Made by a program: the position numbers and the translations under genes. From Lonepinella sp042485795 (GTDB taxonomy: Bacteria > Pseudomonadota > Gammaproteobacteria > Enterobacterales > Pasteurellaceae), in NCBI RefSeq assembly GCF_042485795.1, contig NZ_CP169368.1, forward strand, positions 496,001-560,000: a stretch of DNA of 64,000 nt. Direction: 5' to 3'. Shown piece after piece: positions 1 to 7,935 of the stretch. The notes beneath the pieces are model-generated. The model was not told the DNA's origin, searched no databases, and worked only from the letters and a program-made list of their open reading frames with translations. The number at the start of each line of letters is the position of its first letter. Position 1 is the stretch's first letter.

Positions 1-166
1 ATTAAGGTTAAATTTAGCTAATCTCAATCTTGTAGATTTCAGCAAACTTGAACAATTAGGTTCAAAAGGGAATGTTGCTGTTAATGATAATGAATTACAC
101 GTTATATTAGGTAAACAATCAGGGGCAATTGCTGAATCTATTAAGGCTGTTTTAGAGAAAGCATAG
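1..166 (+). CDS. PTS permease IIB domain, C-terminal fragment
   Basis: The gene runs in from the left edge, and only about 54 residues plus the TAG stop are visible. The fragment begins LRLNLANLNLVDFSKLEQLG and later has HVILGKQSGAIAESI. This resembles the C-terminal half of the glucose-family EIIB domain, where TRLRV is followed by a KLGA-like segment and a 'QVIFG' strand. The phospho-accepting cysteine would lie just outside the window. It would pass phosphate to a sugar entering through an EIIC domain. The assignment rests on this short similarity only. The complete PTS gene at 11420-12916 ends in the same kind of domain. Confidence 0.5.
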   Translation, partial: LRLNLANLNLVDFSKLEQLGSKGNVAVNDNELHVILGKQSGAIAESIKAVLEKA

Positions 167-184
167 AGAATTATATATAATTAA

Positions 185-219
185 AAGCGTTGCTCAATTA
201 TTAGCAACGCTTATTTTTT
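185..219. terminator. Hairpin between convergent PTS fragment and mutase
   Basis: A perfect 10-bp stem (AAGCGTTGCT at 185-194, AGCAACGCTT at 203-212) with an 8-nt loop is followed by a T-rich run. It lies between two convergent genes and can serve both. Confidence 0.8.
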
Positions 220-233
220 AAGCCATCAACAAC

Positions 234-1886
234 CTAACAATCCTGCCCACCATATTTCTCATCACGCAACATGGCACGCACGGCGTTATCAAAGTCTTTT
301 AACACCTGATCGGCATTTTCTGCATTTACGCCTTTGGCATCTAAATAGAATTTGATTTTTGGTTCGGTACCAGATGGACGGACAATTAAGCGGCTGCCGT
401 TATCTTGGATAAAGACCAAAATATCATTTTGGCGTTCGGTTTTTAAGTGATCGATTACCTGTACAACGGTATGCTCACCAATTTGAGTTGGTGGATTTTG
501 GCGAAGTGCGGTCATTAATTCGCCGATTTTGCTTAAATCGCTGACACGAATAGAAATTTGACCACTGACATAGGCACCAAATTCTTGGGTGAATTCTGCG
601 ATATAATCAGCAAGGGTTTTGCCTTGTTGTTTTAAATAGCAAATGAGATCAAGGAACACAATAGCCGCAGAAATACCGTCTTTATCACGCACTTTATCGG
701 GGTCAACTAAATAGCCTATGGCTTCTTCAAAACCGAATAATAAGCCTTGTACTTTGCCAATATATTTGAACCCTGTTAAGGTTTCTTCCGATTGGAAACC
801 GTATTTTTTCGCAATTTCTGCTAACGCTGGCGATGATACTAAAGAACAAGCTAGAACGCCTTGTTTTCCTTGATTTTGCTGGGCTAAATACCAACCCAAT
901 AAACAACCGATCACATTACCATGCAAGGCTTTCCAGTTACCTTGAGCATCAGGCATTGCCACAGCTAAACGGTCTGCGTCTGGGTCGTTAGCTAAAATAA
1001 ATTCTGCATTTTTCGCTTTGGCTAATTTAAAGGCTAAATCTAATGCCCCTTTTTCTTCAGGGTTAGGGAAATTCACCGTTGGGAATGAGCCATCGGGTTG
1101 AATTTGTTCAGTGACTAAATGGGGTTGTGGTAAACATGCTTTAGTCAAGGTTTTGCTTAACACTTCATAACCGACACCGTGCATAGCTGTATAAACATAG
1201 TTAATCTCGGCTTTTGGCTGTTTAGCTAGGCTTGCCGTTTTTTCAATATAGGCGTTGACGACTTCATCATCTAACACAATGTAATCCTGACTGCGTGGCA
1301 AATCTTGAATATTGCCCTGTGCCACATCATCAATTAAGGCGGCAATTTGTTTATCGGCAGGTGAAACAATTTGACCACCACCATTGGCTTTGCCCAAATA
1401 CACTTTATAGCCATTATCTTCTGGTGGGTTATGGCTTGCGGTCACCATTACCCCAGCCGTGGTGTCAAAATGCTGAATGGCATACGCTAACACAGGCGTT
1501 GGCAATTTGCGTGGCAATAAATAGGTTTTAATGCCAGCCCCTGCCATAATTTCGGCGGTATCTTTAGCGAAAACATCGGAATTTTTCCGACCGTCATAAC
1601 CTAAAACGATGGAGGGCTTTTCATCATAACCTTGAATAAATTTGGCTAAACCGCCAGCAGCTTGAGCCACGAGAACACGGTTCATACCCATTGAGCCAGC
1701 TTGTAAACGCCCACGTAAGCCAGCTGTGCCAAATTGCAAACGTCCGTCAAAACGGGCTTTGAGTTCATCTGTGGCAGCCTTATCACCTGCTTGTGCTTGT
1801 TCAATTAATTGATTTAATTCTGCTTTGGTTTCTGCATCGGGATCTTGTGCTAACCAGTTTTGTGCAAGATTAAAAATTGTTGTCAT
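234..1886 (-). CDS. Phosphoglucomutase/phosphomannomutase family enzyme
   Basis: An alpha-D-phosphohexomutase of 550 residues that interconverts hexose 1- and 6-phosphates in the cytosol, feeding nucleotide-sugar synthesis. All four family signatures are visible: the phosphoserine loop TASHNP near residue 150, the metal loop DPDADR near 305, the sugar-specificity loop GFEEAIGY near 390, and the phosphate-binding RPSGTEPK near 505. The length fits the PgcA/YhxB-type mutases, which use glucose or mannose phosphates, rather than GlmM. The start is supported by AAGGAGAT eight bases upstream. The exact substrate cannot be read from sequence. Confidence 0.9.
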   Translation of the reverse strand: MTTIFNLAQNWLAQDPDAETKAELNQLIEQAQAGDKAATDELKARFDGRLQFGTAGLRGRLQAGSMGMNRVLVAQAAGGLAKFIQGYDEKPSIVLGYDGRKNSDVFAKDTAEIMAGAGIKTYLLPRKLPTPVLAYAIQHFDTTAGVMVTASHNPPEDNGYKVYLGKANGGGQIVSPADKQIAALIDDVAQGNIQDLPRSQDYIVLDDEVVNAYIEKTASLAKQPKAEINYVYTAMHGVGYEVLSKTLTKACLPQPHLVTEQIQPDGSFPTVNFPNPEEKGALDLAFKLAKAKNAEFILANDPDADRLAVAMPDAQGNWKALHGNVIGCLLGWYLAQQNQGKQGVLACSLVSSPALAEIAKKYGFQSEETLTGFKYIGKVQGLLFGFEEAIGYLVDPDKVRDKDGISAAIVFLDLICYLKQQGKTLADYIAEFTQEFGAYVSGQISIRVSDLSKIGELMTALRQNPPTQIGEHTVVQVIDHLKTERQNDILVFIQDNGSRLIVRPSGTEPKIKFYLDAKGVNAENADQVLKDFDNAVRAMLRDEKYGGQDC

Positions 1887-1936
1887 ACTATCTCCTTATT
1901 TTTATTAAAATAATCATTAACATGGTTGTTAATTAT

Positions 1937-2830
1937 TTAGCCTATCTTTTTCAAGGCTAAAATACAACCTAAAATCACGATTATTCCGCCCATTCCTTGA
2001 TATAGATTAATCTTTTCACCCAAAGTGAAATAGCCAATAACTGCGGTGGAAAGGGGAATGATTAATTGAATAATATTAAACACCACCACCCCTTGTTTTT
2101 GTACAATATAAAATGCCATTAACATGCCTGTCAGCATGCCATAAATCCCAGCTAACCCCAAACCGATTAATAGCCCTTGATTGACCTGTTGCAGTTGTTC
2201 AATGCTATTGGTATGAATGGCAAGCATAAGATAAAGTAATCCTGAAAGGGTGGCGGTGGAGGCACTAATCACAATAGCGTGCAATTTTCTTGCCACCTGT
2301 TTTACCAACAAATTTTGAATAGATTGAATAAAAATAGCGGTGGCTAAAAACAGTGAACCGAGTAGAAAATCGCTGTTTTGTGCATTTTTATTACTATAAA
2401 AAACAAAGATTAGCGAACCTATAATCGCTATCAGACTGCCGACATAAAAGCGTTTTTGTTTAGCTCGTTGGCGTTCATCTTGAAAGAAAATGGCTGCCAT
2501 AATAATGGCTAATGGCATCGCTAAAATACCAAAAATGCTGCCAGCTAAAGCGGAGGTGTATTTTAGTCCATTAATAAAAAAATACATATTACCCGTCATA
2601 AATACCGCTAATAGCAATAGGCTAACAATAATCTTCGGCTCTACCCATATTTTTTTCAGTTCTTGTCTAAATTTTACCAAACAAATCAATACGAAAAATA
2701 ATCCACCTGATAAGAATCTGACGGCATTATTATTTAAGGTTTCAAAATGAATGCTCATAAACCGCATAATGGGGAAACCAAAGCCCATTAGAATGATATA
2801 AGAAAGGCGAGTCAGCTGTTCGTTGTGCAT
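1937..2830 (-). CDS. EamA/DMT-family transporter
   Basis: A 297-residue integral membrane protein made almost entirely of hydrophobic segments, about ten helices in two similar halves, as in the drug/metabolite transporter superfamily (EamA domains). The charged break near the middle (VARKLHAIVISAS) and the ending CILALKKIG are typical. It probably exports or imports a small metabolite across the inner membrane. The substrate is unknown. No strong Shine-Dalgarno precedes the start. It is divergent from clcA. Confidence 0.8.
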   Translation of the reverse strand: MHNEQLTRLSYIILMGFGFPIMRFMSIHFETLNNNAVRFLSGGLFFVLICLVKFRQELKKIWVEPKIIVSLLLLAVFMTGNMYFFINGLKYTSALAGSIFGILAMPLAIIMAAIFFQDERQRAKQKRFYVGSLIAIIGSLIFVFYSNKNAQNSDFLLGSLFLATAIFIQSIQNLLVKQVARKLHAIVISASTATLSGLLYLMLAIHTNSIEQLQQVNQGLLIGLGLAGIYGMLTGMLMAFYIVQKQGVVVFNIIQLIIPLSTAVIGYFTLGEKINLYQGMGGIIVILGCILALKKIG

Positions 2831-2954
2831 GGCTTGTTATATGATAAAAAATATGTGCAATACTGTCGCAAAATACCTAAAAAATAAAGCAATAAACCTT
2901 GAAAATGAGAGATGGTTCACAGTTTTTTTGTCTATATGCGTAACAATAGACCAG

Positions 2955-2983
2955 TTCTAGCACTGAATTTATGCTAATATAAT
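2955..2983 (+). promoter_or_regulatory. Possible clcA promoter
   Basis: A consensus -10 TATAAT at 2978-2983 lies 37 bp before the clcA ATG. The -35 at the right distance is weak (TTCTAG, 2955-2960). The rest of the 180-bp divergent intergenic region shows nothing else I recognise. Confidence 0.35.
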
Positions 2984-3020
2984 TCCCTATGAAAGACATC
3001 TCTTATGTATATTGATCGCT

Positions 3021-4358
3021 ATGAATATTCGTTACCTGTTACATAAAAAATTACGCCAAACGCACCGCATTTCTCGAAAAACCATTGAATTTTCTTGCCT
3101 GTTGATTGGGGCGAGTTTAGTTGCTTTATTTTCTCTTGGTTTTGCGAAATTAGCAGAATTAGGGCTGGAATGGAACGCACTTTGGACGGCTAAATATCCC
3201 CTTGCAGTTTGGCTGGTATTACCTTTGGGTATGGCGTTGTTAGCTTGGTTTACACCGAGATATACGCCTTATGTGGGCGGTAGTGGTATTCCGCAAGTCA
3301 TTGCTGCATTGAGCTTACCACATGGCGTGAGAAAGTCCTATTTAGTACAATTTGTGCAAACTTTGTGGAAAATCCCGTTAACTTTTTTAGCCATGTTATT
3401 TGGTGCATCGGTGGGGCGTGAAGGTCCTTCGGTGCAAGTGGGGGCAGCGGTGATGTTGGCTTGGGGAAATTGGTGTCATCATCATAATATTGCTTTTCGT
3501 GGTTTGAATGCCAATGAATTAATGGCAGCTGGTGCAGGTGGTGGTTTAGCGGCTGCCTTTAATGCACCGTTAGCTGGGGTTATTTTTGCCCTTGAAGAAT
3601 TGGGGCGTGGGGTAATTTTGCGTTGGGAACGTCGTGTGTTATTAGGCGTTCTTGCAGCGGGTTTTATTTTAGTGGCGATTGACGGTAACAACCCTTATTT
3701 TCCATTATACAAAGGTGCTACAAATACAAAAGATATTTTGCTTTGGGTGCTAATGTGCGGTGTTATTTGTGGAATTTTAGGGGGGATTTTTGCTCGTTTA
3801 TTGGCGAAAGGTGTAGCTGGTGTGGTACCTGCCCTGATTCGTGGTTGGGTTCGCCATCACCCCGTTACTATGGCATTAATTTTAGGGCTAATTCTTGCGG
3901 GATTAGGCACTTATACTAACGGACAAACCTATGGCACGGGTTATGAAGTGGTCACGCAAGCCTTAGATGGGCAACTGATTCAACCAGAAACTACAGGTAT
4001 TGCCAAATTATTTGCCACGGTTGCGACCTATTGGACTGGGATTGCTGGTGGTATTTTTACACCTGCATTGACAGTGGGAGCTGGAATCGGCTCACAGATT
4101 TCTGGTTTCACTGGTGAACTCGTAGATGGTCGTTTATTGGTGTTATTGTGTATGGCAGCCTTTTTAGCAGGTGCCACGCAATCACCCGTGACAGCAGCTG
4201 TCGTGGTAATGGAAATGACGGGTAGTCAACCCGTGTTAATCTGGTTATTAATTGGCGGTATTATTTCCACCATTGTGTCACGTCAGATTATGCCAAAACC
4301 GTTTTATCATTTTGCCGCAGGACGTTTTCGTCAGCGTATTCAAGAAGAAAGCCATTAG
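3021..4358 (+). CDS. clcA: ClC-family H+/Cl- exchange transporter
   Basis: A chloride/proton antiporter of the inner membrane (445 residues). The selectivity-filter motifs appear in order: GSGIPQ near residue 91, GREGPS with the gating glutamate near 140, and GIFTPAL near 345. A LEE pair downstream (FALEE) fits the internal proton glutamate. I chose the ATG at 3021. A TTG three codons earlier is possible, but neither has a clear Shine-Dalgarno. In enterobacteria ClcA supports extreme acid resistance. dusA follows after 15 bp and may be cotranscribed. Confidence 0.93.
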   Translation: MNIRYLLHKKLRQTHRISRKTIEFSCLLIGASLVALFSLGFAKLAELGLEWNALWTAKYPLAVWLVLPLGMALLAWFTPRYTPYVGGSGIPQVIAALSLPHGVRKSYLVQFVQTLWKIPLTFLAMLFGASVGREGPSVQVGAAVMLAWGNWCHHHNIAFRGLNANELMAAGAGGGLAAAFNAPLAGVIFALEELGRGVILRWERRVLLGVLAAGFILVAIDGNNPYFPLYKGATNTKDILLWVLMCGVICGILGGIFARLLAKGVAGVVPALIRGWVRHHPVTMALILGLILAGLGTYTNGQTYGTGYEVVTQALDGQLIQPETTGIAKLFATVATYWTGIAGGIFTPALTVGAGIGSQISGFTGELVDGRLLVLLCMAAFLAGATQSPVTAAVVVMEMTGSQPVLIWLLIGGIISTIVSRQIMPKPFYHFAAGRFRQRIQEESH

Positions 4359-4373
4359 GATTATTAAAAACTT

Positions 4374-5369
4374 ATGCAAAATCAACTGCACTTTCCTACG
4401 CCTTATTACCGTGGACGTTTTTCTGTTGCACCAATGTTAGATTGGACGACACGTCATTGCCGTTATTTTCATCGTCAATTTACTAAGCAGGCTTTGCTTT
4501 ATACGGAAATGGTGACGGCTCAAGCAATTATTCACGCCAAATATGATCATTTAGCGTTTGATTTAGCGGAAAATCCAGTTGCCTTGCAATTAGGTGGTAG
4601 CGACCCTGAACAGCTCACACAGTGTGCGATTTTAGCGGAACAACGGGGCTATCAGGAAATTAACTTAAATGTCGGTTGTCCGTCCGACCGAGTGCAAAAC
4701 GGCATGTTTGGTGCGTGCTTAATGGCAAAAGCCGATTTAGTGGCAGACTGTGTGCAAGCTATGCAAAGTGCGGTGCAAATTCCCGTCACGGTGAAAACCA
4801 GAATTGGCATTGATGAGTTAGATAGCTATGATTTTCTGTGTGATTTTGTGCAAAAAGTGCAAGCCGTGGGCTGTCAGGATTTTATCGTCCATGCTCGCAA
4901 AGCCTGGCTTTCTGGCTTAAGCCCAAAACAAAATCGTGAAATTCCACCTTTAGATTACGAGCGAGTGTATCAGCTCAAACGAGATTTCCCGCACCTTTGG
5001 ATTAGCATTAACGGTGGCATTAAAACCATTGCAGAAATACAAACCCATTTGCAACAGGTTGATGGCGTGATGGTAGGACGTGAAGCCTATCAAAATCCGT
5101 CTTTATTAGGCGAAATTGATCGAGCCTTATTTGACCCTAACGCACCGATAATCACTGCTCATCAAGCGGTACGGAATATGTTCCCTTATATTGAAAGTCA
5201 ACTCAGTCAGGGCGTGTATTTAAATCATATTGTTCGCCACATGCTCGGTGCATTCCAAAACTGCAAAGGGGCAAGACAATGGCGACGACATTTAAGTGAA
5301 AATGCCTGCAAGCCGAATGCTGGGGTGGACGTAGTGGAAACGGCATTGGGGTTTGTGGAAGCGGATTAA
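4374..5369 (+). CDS. dusA: tRNA-dihydrouridine synthase A
   Basis: A flavin enzyme of 331 residues that reduces uridines 20/20a in the tRNA D-loop. The opening RFSVAPMLDWTTRHCRYF and the block LNVGCPSDRVQNGMFGACLM (which holds the catalytic cysteine) are nearly identical to E. coli DusA, as is the tRNA-binding end GARQWRRHLSENA. The gene is full length and starts 15 bp after clcA. Its end converges on the Sel1-repeat gene with only 11 bp between. Confidence 0.95.
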   Translation: MQNQLHFPTPYYRGRFSVAPMLDWTTRHCRYFHRQFTKQALLYTEMVTAQAIIHAKYDHLAFDLAENPVALQLGGSDPEQLTQCAILAEQRGYQEINLNVGCPSDRVQNGMFGACLMAKADLVADCVQAMQSAVQIPVTVKTRIGIDELDSYDFLCDFVQKVQAVGCQDFIVHARKAWLSGLSPKQNREIPPLDYERVYQLKRDFPHLWISINGGIKTIAEIQTHLQQVDGVMVGREAYQNPSLLGEIDRALFDPNAPIITAHQAVRNMFPYIESQLSQGVYLNHIVRHMLGAFQNCKGARQWRRHLSENACKPNAGVDVVETALGFVEAD

Positions 5370-5380
5370 ATCGTGGTGGC

Positions 5381-6061
5381 TTAAAATCCCTGTTCATTAA
5401 GTTTACGATAAGCCTGACAACCCCCTTTTAAACCACGATCACAAGATCGCCCATACCATTCTTTGGCCACGGTTCTATTTTGGCGAGTGCCAATGCCGTT
5501 TTCATATAAATACCCCACCGCATATTGCGCAAAAAGATCCTGCTTTTCGGCGGAACGTTTCATTAACTGAAAGCCCTTTTTATCGTCTTGCGCCACCACT
5601 TTGCCTGAAAGATAAAGATCGGCTAACCCAAATAAGCCTTTAGGATGATTTTGATTAGCGGATTTTTGAAACCACACCAACGCTTGCTGTTCATTTTTCG
5701 CCACACCATCACCATTGAGCAACATTTCAGCAATTTCCGCCTGTGATGGGGCATCGCCCTGCTCGGCAGCTTGCTTAAACCAAAAGAACGCCTGCGAATG
5801 ATCTTCTTTCACGCCTAAGCCTAATTGATAAATCACCCCCACAATATTCTGTGAATCCACATCCCCTTTTTCCGCCGCACTTTTATGCCATTTCAACGCC
5901 AAGCGATAATCTTTTTCCACCCCATCGCCAATAAAATATCTCGATCCTAACATCGTTTGAGCATTGGTATCGCCTAGCTCGGCTTGATGTTTGAGTTGAT
6001 CGATTTGGTTAGCGTGGGCAGGAATAACGAAAAATAATACAAGTATCAAAAATTTGTACAT
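5381..6061 (-). CDS. Secreted Sel1-repeat (TPR-like) protein
   Basis: A 226-residue protein with a signal peptide (MYKFLILVLFFVIPAHA, probable cleavage after AHA). About five tandem Sel1-like repeats of roughly 36 residues follow, recognisable by A-x-x-x-LG-x-x-Y-x-x-G-x-G-V and the A-x-x-W-x-x-x-A-A-E-x-G half-repeats. The C-terminus has paired cysteines (WYGRSCDRGLKGGCQAYRKL). Such proteins are periplasmic scaffolds for protein-protein contacts, and a specific role cannot be inferred. It is tandem with a frameshifted paralogue 14 bp upstream, which shares the Cys-containing C-terminal module. Confidence 0.85.
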   Translation of the reverse strand: MYKFLILVLFFVIPAHANQIDQLKHQAELGDTNAQTMLGSRYFIGDGVEKDYRLALKWHKSAAEKGDVDSQNIVGVIYQLGLGVKEDHSQAFFWFKQAAEQGDAPSQAEIAEMLLNGDGVAKNEQQALVWFQKSANQNHPKGLFGLADLYLSGKVVAQDDKKGFQLMKRSAEKQDLFAQYAVGYLYENGIGTRQNRTVAKEWYGRSCDRGLKGGCQAYRKLNEQGF

Positions 6062-6075
6062 TATAATTTTCTTTA

Positions 6076-6551
6076 TTAATATCTTCGTTCATTCAATTTA
6101 CGGTAATTATCACATCCGCCTTGATAACCATTATCACAGGATTGACCAAATAACTCTTTAGCGAGTTGTTTATCCTGTCTTACACCTTGCCCCTTATAAT
6201 ATTTTAAAGCAAGATTAAATTGTGCTTCCGCACCCCCTTGTTCAGCGGCTTTTTGATACCAATAGACCGCTTGTCGGTCATCTTGTTTTACGCCTTGCCC
6301 ATTATTATACATATTACCAAGATTAAATTGTGCGTTTGCATCCCCTTGTTCAGCAGCTTTTTGATACCAATAAACTGCTTTAACAGGATCTTTTTCAACC
6401 TCTTCTCCTATTTCATATTTAAGACCCAGTGAAATTTGAGAAAAAAATCTCCTGCTTCGGCTTTGGTTGTGAGATCATTAATTTCATTTGCATAAGATGA
6501 TGTGGGAAAAGACATTCCGATTAGTGTTGCTAAAAGTAATTTTTTAAACAT
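6076..6551 (-). pseudogene. Sel1-repeat protein, frameshifted in an A7 tract
   Basis: The original gene starts at the ATG ending at 6551, preceded by AAGGAAAT. It encodes a signal peptide (MFKKLLLATLIGMSFPTSSYA) and the start of the first repeat (KAEAGD). In the run of seven T (coding sense; A7 at 6441-6447) the frame is lost and a TAG follows. One extra base restores GDFFSQISLGLKYEIG and then three complete Sel1 repeats to the stop at 6076, including the C-terminal Cys module shared with the neighbour. The repaired protein would be about 158 residues. It could be a real null allele, a switchable tract or a sequencing error. Confidence 0.75.
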
Positions 6552-6589
6552 TTTAATTTCCTTATGTTGGATTTAGATTGGTGCATTTC

Positions 6590-7234
6590 TTAATTTTTTG
6601 GAATTCTGATAGAGTTATTCTTCATTAACTGTTCTAAACGCTCAAGTTTTTTTTGGCAAGAAATGTCCTTTCTGATGTGGTCTGAGTTATAATTCGAGAT
6701 GTAAATAAATGGTTTTAATTCTATAGGTAATTTATTTATTACATTTTCTATGATTTTATTTGAAATGCTACATTGATTATTCCAGAAGATAACATCGCTT
6801 TCTTGATTCCATCTTTCTTTAGAAGTTCTGTTTGCAAAAGCCCCAGCACTCAAATTACTACTACCAATAATAGCTAACTTGGGAGTATTATTTTCTTTTG
6901 CCATAAATATTTTTGCGTGAGAGTTTGGCTTAAATTGGTAACAATTTACAGAAAGTTTTGTTTTATTTTGATTAGCATAATTGACGATATTATTACAACT
7001 GGTATTAAATTGCTTACTCCAATTACCACGATATAATCCATAAATATCTAGGTGTTTATTTATATTTAATTTCAATTTATTAATAATTTCAGCACTTGTA
7101 CTAAAACTATTTTCTTGAAAAAATGCACTACATAAAATATAAGTATTGTATTTTTCACTTAGACAATCTAAAACGATATTTCTAAAAAAATTGGGATTTG
7201 CTTGGGTTCTGAGAAATAAGGCTATTTTATACAT
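6590..7234 (-). CDS. PLD-fold nuclease-like protein
   Basis: A 214-residue protein with a single phospholipase-D-type half-site, HAKIF (near residue 107) followed by IIGSSNLSAGAF. This is the H-x-K...G-S-x-N pattern of PLD-family nucleases and of the BfiI/NgoFVII restriction enzymes, which act as dimers sharing one active site. There is no signal peptide, so a cytosolic nuclease is more likely than a lipase. The gene is clearly more AT-rich than its surroundings, which suggests acquisition. It diverges from the XRE regulator at 7400. Function is inferred from the motif only, and no methyltransferase is nearby. Confidence 0.6.
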   Translation of the reverse strand: MYKIALFLRTQANPNFFRNIVLDCLSEKYNTYILCSAFFQENSFSTSAEIINKLKLNINKHLDIYGLYRGNWSKQFNTSCNNIVNYANQNKTKLSVNCYQFKPNSHAKIFMAKENNTPKLAIIGSSNLSAGAFANRTSKERWNQESDVIFWNNQCSISNKIIENVINKLPIELKPFIYISNYNSDHIRKDISCQKKLERLEQLMKNNSIRIPKN

Positions 7235-7399
7235 TCTATTCTACCTCTCTATTTTAACGTCTGAATTTCGTACAGGAACGATATTGCCTTGCTACCGAAG
7301 TCTGGGATACAAGATTATTTAAATAAAATTATGCCATTCTCATCACCGATGCTACAATCAACCCCAAGTAGTGATTTATACCGAAATAGTGGGGGTTAT

Positions 7400-7801
7400 A
7401 TGAAAGTCAATGAAAAGATCCGTTTTCTGCGTGAGAACAAAAATTGGTCGCAAGAAGAAATGGCAGATAAGCTGGGTATGTCCACTAATGGTTATTCAAA
7501 GATTGAACGTGGCGAAACACGTTTATCACTGCCTAAATTAGAGCAAATCGTGCAAGTGTTAGATATGGATATTATTGAATTGATGTCTTTAGGCGAAAAA
7601 AATGTAGTCTTGTTTTCGGAAAGAGGAAACAATCATAGTTTAAATATTTTCGGTTCAAATCAAACAGAATTAGCCATAGAAATCTCCTATTTGAAAAAAG
7701 AACTTGCCTTAAAAGACGAATTACTTGTTGCCAAAAAAAATGAAATTGATGTGTTAAAACAATTAGTTAAAAGTTTGAGAAAAGAACCATTATCTCATTA
7801 A
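7400..7801 (+). CDS. XRE-family regulator with C-terminal coiled coil
   Basis: A DNA-binding protein of 133 residues. Residues 5-60 form a Cro/CI-type helix-turn-helix (IRFLRENKNWSQEEMADKLG...NGYSKIERGETRLSLPKLEQI). Residues 95-130 are a charged heptad region (LKKELALKDELLVAKKNEIDVLKQLVKSL) likely to dimerise. I start it at ATG 7400 after GGGGG, because the upstream frame extension looks non-coding. It diverges from the PLD gene and sits just upstream of the ATPase gene, whose promoter carries palindromic sites (7827-7923) that it could bind. That link is inference. Confidence 0.85.
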   Translation: MKVNEKIRFLRENKNWSQEEMADKLGMSTNGYSKIERGETRLSLPKLEQIVQVLDMDIIELMSLGEKNVVLFSERGNNHSLNIFGSNQTELAIEISYLKKELALKDELLVAKKNEIDVLKQLVKSLRKEPLSH

Positions 7802-7826
7802 ACACAAAACCTGCCCGCTTAAATAT

Positions 7827-7923
7827 CTAAATATAACCATGAAAAAGCTGTATTTTTACATGTTATTTATGGTTGTAACCACAAAAATATAAATGTATAA
7901 TGCGATTATTATGGTTATAACCA
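7827..7923. promoter_or_regulatory. Three operator-like sites spaced 42 bp
   Basis: Sites at 7869-7881 (ATGGTTGTAACCA) and 7911-7923 (ATGGTTATAACCA) share a GGTTATAACC palindrome core. A third copy at 7827-7839 keeps only the right half (TATAACCA). Their starts are exactly 42 bp apart, about four helical turns. The middle site covers the -35 and the last lies between the -10 and the ATPase start codon, as expected for repression. Confidence 0.6.
7873..7901 (+). promoter_or_regulatory. Promoter of the ATPase gene
   Basis: TTGTAA (7873-7878), a 17-bp spacer and a perfect TATAAT (7896-7901) lie 34 bp before the ATG at 7936. The -35 lies inside the middle operator-like site. Confidence 0.6.
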
Positions 7924-7935
7924 AAAGGATTCTAC

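Noticed and set aside
3482..3691. Antisense open frame inside clcA
   Set aside because: It is opposite strongly conserved ClC motifs and its composition (proline, lysine, threonine-rich) is that of a shadow frame.
7289..7399. In-frame extension of the XRE gene upstream of ATG 7400
   Set aside because: The extension lacks a ribosome site, and the helix-turn-helix begins right after the inner ATG, which has a G-rich leader.
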